64,000 nt of DNA, taken from Angiostrongylus vasorum (Eukaryota > Nematoda > Chromadorea > Rhabditida > Metastrongylidae). The notes under the pieces are model-generated. The model searched no databases and had not been told where the DNA came from. It saw nothing but the letters and a program-made list of their open reading frames with translations. The stretch lies in the NCBI GenBank assembly GCA_018806985.1, contig JADANN010000174.1:3190501-3254500 (forward strand), in the 5' to 3' direction. The translations under genes and the position numbers were made by a program. This document shows positions 24,600 to 64,000 of the stretch, one piece after another. Positions within the stretch are counted from its first letter, which is position 1. Each line of letters opens with the position of its first letter.

Positions 24600-24612
24600 C
24601 CTGTTTTAGGCT
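24600..24612 (+). promoter_or_regulatory. Probable trans-splice acceptor of SMC2
   Basis: The start ATG at 24613 is preceded by TTTTAG and then three bases. A strong acceptor with no matching upstream donor exon, this close to the ATG, is the usual sign of spliced-leader trans-splicing in nematodes. The N-terminus read from this ATG matches SMC2 from its first residue, which fixes the start. Confidence 0.65.
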
Positions 24613-62623
<38,011 letters not shown>

Positions 62624-62868
62624 ATATCCTATATAGGTCTTGTAAATGTGTAATCTGTACGATCTCTTATTATTTATTCCTTTTCTGGTTTTGTATATTT
62701 CTAAATTCTCGAAACAAGGACTCTTTCATTTCGTCCCATTTCCCTTCTGGTGTGCGTTCTACGCAGTAAGCTTCCGAGAAGCTTATATCCTGTATTTAAT
62801 GAGCTTGATGAAGAAGCACTTCTTTTGAAGTTTCATGTTCTATGTAATGTTAGAATTGAAGTGAATTG

Positions 62869-62874
62869 AATAAA
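62869..62874 (+). other. Candidate SMC2 poly(A) signal
   Basis: AATAAA about 246 nt after the SMC2 stop codon, the first such hexamer I noticed downstream. A plausible 3' end of the transcript. Confidence 0.45.
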
Positions 62875-63694
62875 TTGTTTCAATGGGACTTTCTTGTTGC
62901 ATTCTAATTGTACTAAATTAAGACGTTACAATGAAGTCTCGATGAGAGCCATGTTACGAGCACTCTGAACGAGAAGTAGTTAAGAGGAGGCAGTGGTTCA
63001 GGTTTCAAATGAGGAGAAGTTTAAACGCACTAGGAAATGCACTGGATCTGTCTCAGCGTAAATATTTACTCCTTGGTAATATCATAACATATATGTATAT
63101 ATAAATATATCACAAATAAAGATTTCACATGACTAGAAAAAGGAGACTTAGAAGTCAAAAAGGAAGTGGCATATGGAATTAGAACAGATTTATCTAGCTT
63201 AAATAAAAACAATAATACACAAAAAGAAACTGTTCCTGATTTTTAACAAGAAAAAAAGCCGACATACTCTTTACAAATGAGCTTAGCTTTCCCATTGGGA
63301 AAATAACAGTAGAATAACTAGAGTGTGTGGAACAGATAATCCTATGTTTCCCACTATTATGATTTAGTCCCGTATCACAGTGCCTTCGGTAGAGAAGTTG
63401 AAGCTCGTTCTTACTATTGAGGAGATGTTCGTGGTCGAGCAATTTGTAAGAATAACCGGACACCACTGGCTTTTACGAATGTCACTGCAGAAAGCTGAAA
63501 TTTTTTGAGTGTTAAATACATCTAATAAATCTAATACTAATCCCATTCTCAAATGACTGAGACAAAATACTCGAACCATAACTCGCTAAACTGTGCGTTC
63601 CACAGTTGTGACAGCTCTTTCACATGGCGTAAGTATGGCGTGGATGTAGAGCCCAAAAGCTGAACACAATCAAGTGTTCATTTCCTTACTCACT
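62875..63694. other. SMC2 3' flank
   Basis: No coding recognised; a minus-strand frame at 63364-63579 has no family motif. Confidence 0.4.
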
Positions 63695-63863
63695 GTCTTG
63701 GATTCTCTTCTGTCCATTCTTAAAGTGTTCCCATCGATAATCTTCCGGATATCCGTTTAACATCTCGTAAAACACAACAGCTGTGTCTACATACACATCG
63801 TTAACAGTCATCGCGTTTGCTGATTGCCAACGAAGTTCGGAACTATCGGATTCCTCTTGTTAG
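63695..63863 (-). CDS. Unidentified coding exon at right edge
   Basis: Open minus-strand stretch of about 55 codons bounded by a possible CAAG acceptor (near 63863) and a good GTGAGT donor (near 63695). It contains WQSANAMTVNDVYVDTAVVF and GYPEDYRWEHFKNGQK, with balanced composition unlike the repeats around it. I do not recognise the family. It reads convergently with SMC2. Neighbouring exons were not found. Confidence 0.4.
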
Positions 63864-64000
63864 TTGCGAGAAATGAGGTACTCCTTGCATCACTATTTAT
63901 ACCGATAATGCGTTCAATAAATGCGGTCGTTCTCCCACACTGCTACTACGGATACACCAGCTACTTAATATGGTCGTCCAAAAGTGGTAGTTGTGGTCTT

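Overview
This is nematode nuclear DNA, most likely from a strongylid (hookworm-like, clade V) worm. The evidence is spliced genes with GT-AG introns, trans-splice-type acceptors (TTTTAG or TTTCAG) 3-4 nt before start codons, and an RTE-type non-LTR family of the kind I recall from hookworm genomes. The species call is inference; the gene families were recognised by reading translated exons.

Three host genes are supported. (1) An SMC2 homologue (C. elegans MIX-1, the condensin ATPase) runs on + from 24613 to 62623. I could assemble 29 exons in continuous frame, 3573 coding nt, 1190 aa, with Walker A, Q-loop, hinge, LSGGQ signature and Walker B all present. Only about 9% of this 38-kb gene is coding. 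(2) A CDC20/FZY-1 homologue (APC/C activator) lies on -, 20110 to 16134. Ten exons cover the C-box and the WD40 propeller; the first and last coding exons are not resolved, and one exon junction does not keep frame. (3) A complete four-exon KCTD8/12/16-like gene (281 aa) is nested antisense inside SMC2 intron 14 (51079 to 48420). A further unidentified coding-looking exon lies at the right edge (63695-63863, -). CDC20 and SMC2 are divergently arranged about 4.5 kb apart, and both act in mitosis.

The rest is dominated by retroelements. 1-15 kb: AT and GAA microsatellites, relics of a second RTE family, RTE copy A, and SINEs. 15.5-20.1 kb: CDC20 with SINE and retroposon insertions in its introns. 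20.1-24.6 kb: intergenic, ending in a Penelope-like (PLE) relic right before SMC2. 24.7-62.6 kb: SMC2, with a PLE encoding reverse transcriptase and GIY-YIG endonuclease in intron 1, RTE copy B in intron 5, RTE copy C in intron 8, KCTD in intron 14, and SINEs throughout. 62.6-64 kb: SMC2 3' flank and the unidentified exon.

The most notable observations are: two perfectly identical tracts (231 and 362 bp) shared by otherwise diverged, dead RTE copies A and B 26 kb apart, suggesting gene conversion (or an assembly patch); hammerhead-ribozyme-like cores at two PLE ends; SINE and retroposon insertions with visible target-site duplications; and a set of tRNA-headed SINE families that share one central body. 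All repeats were found by eye, so copy limits are approximate unless a duplication fixes them.
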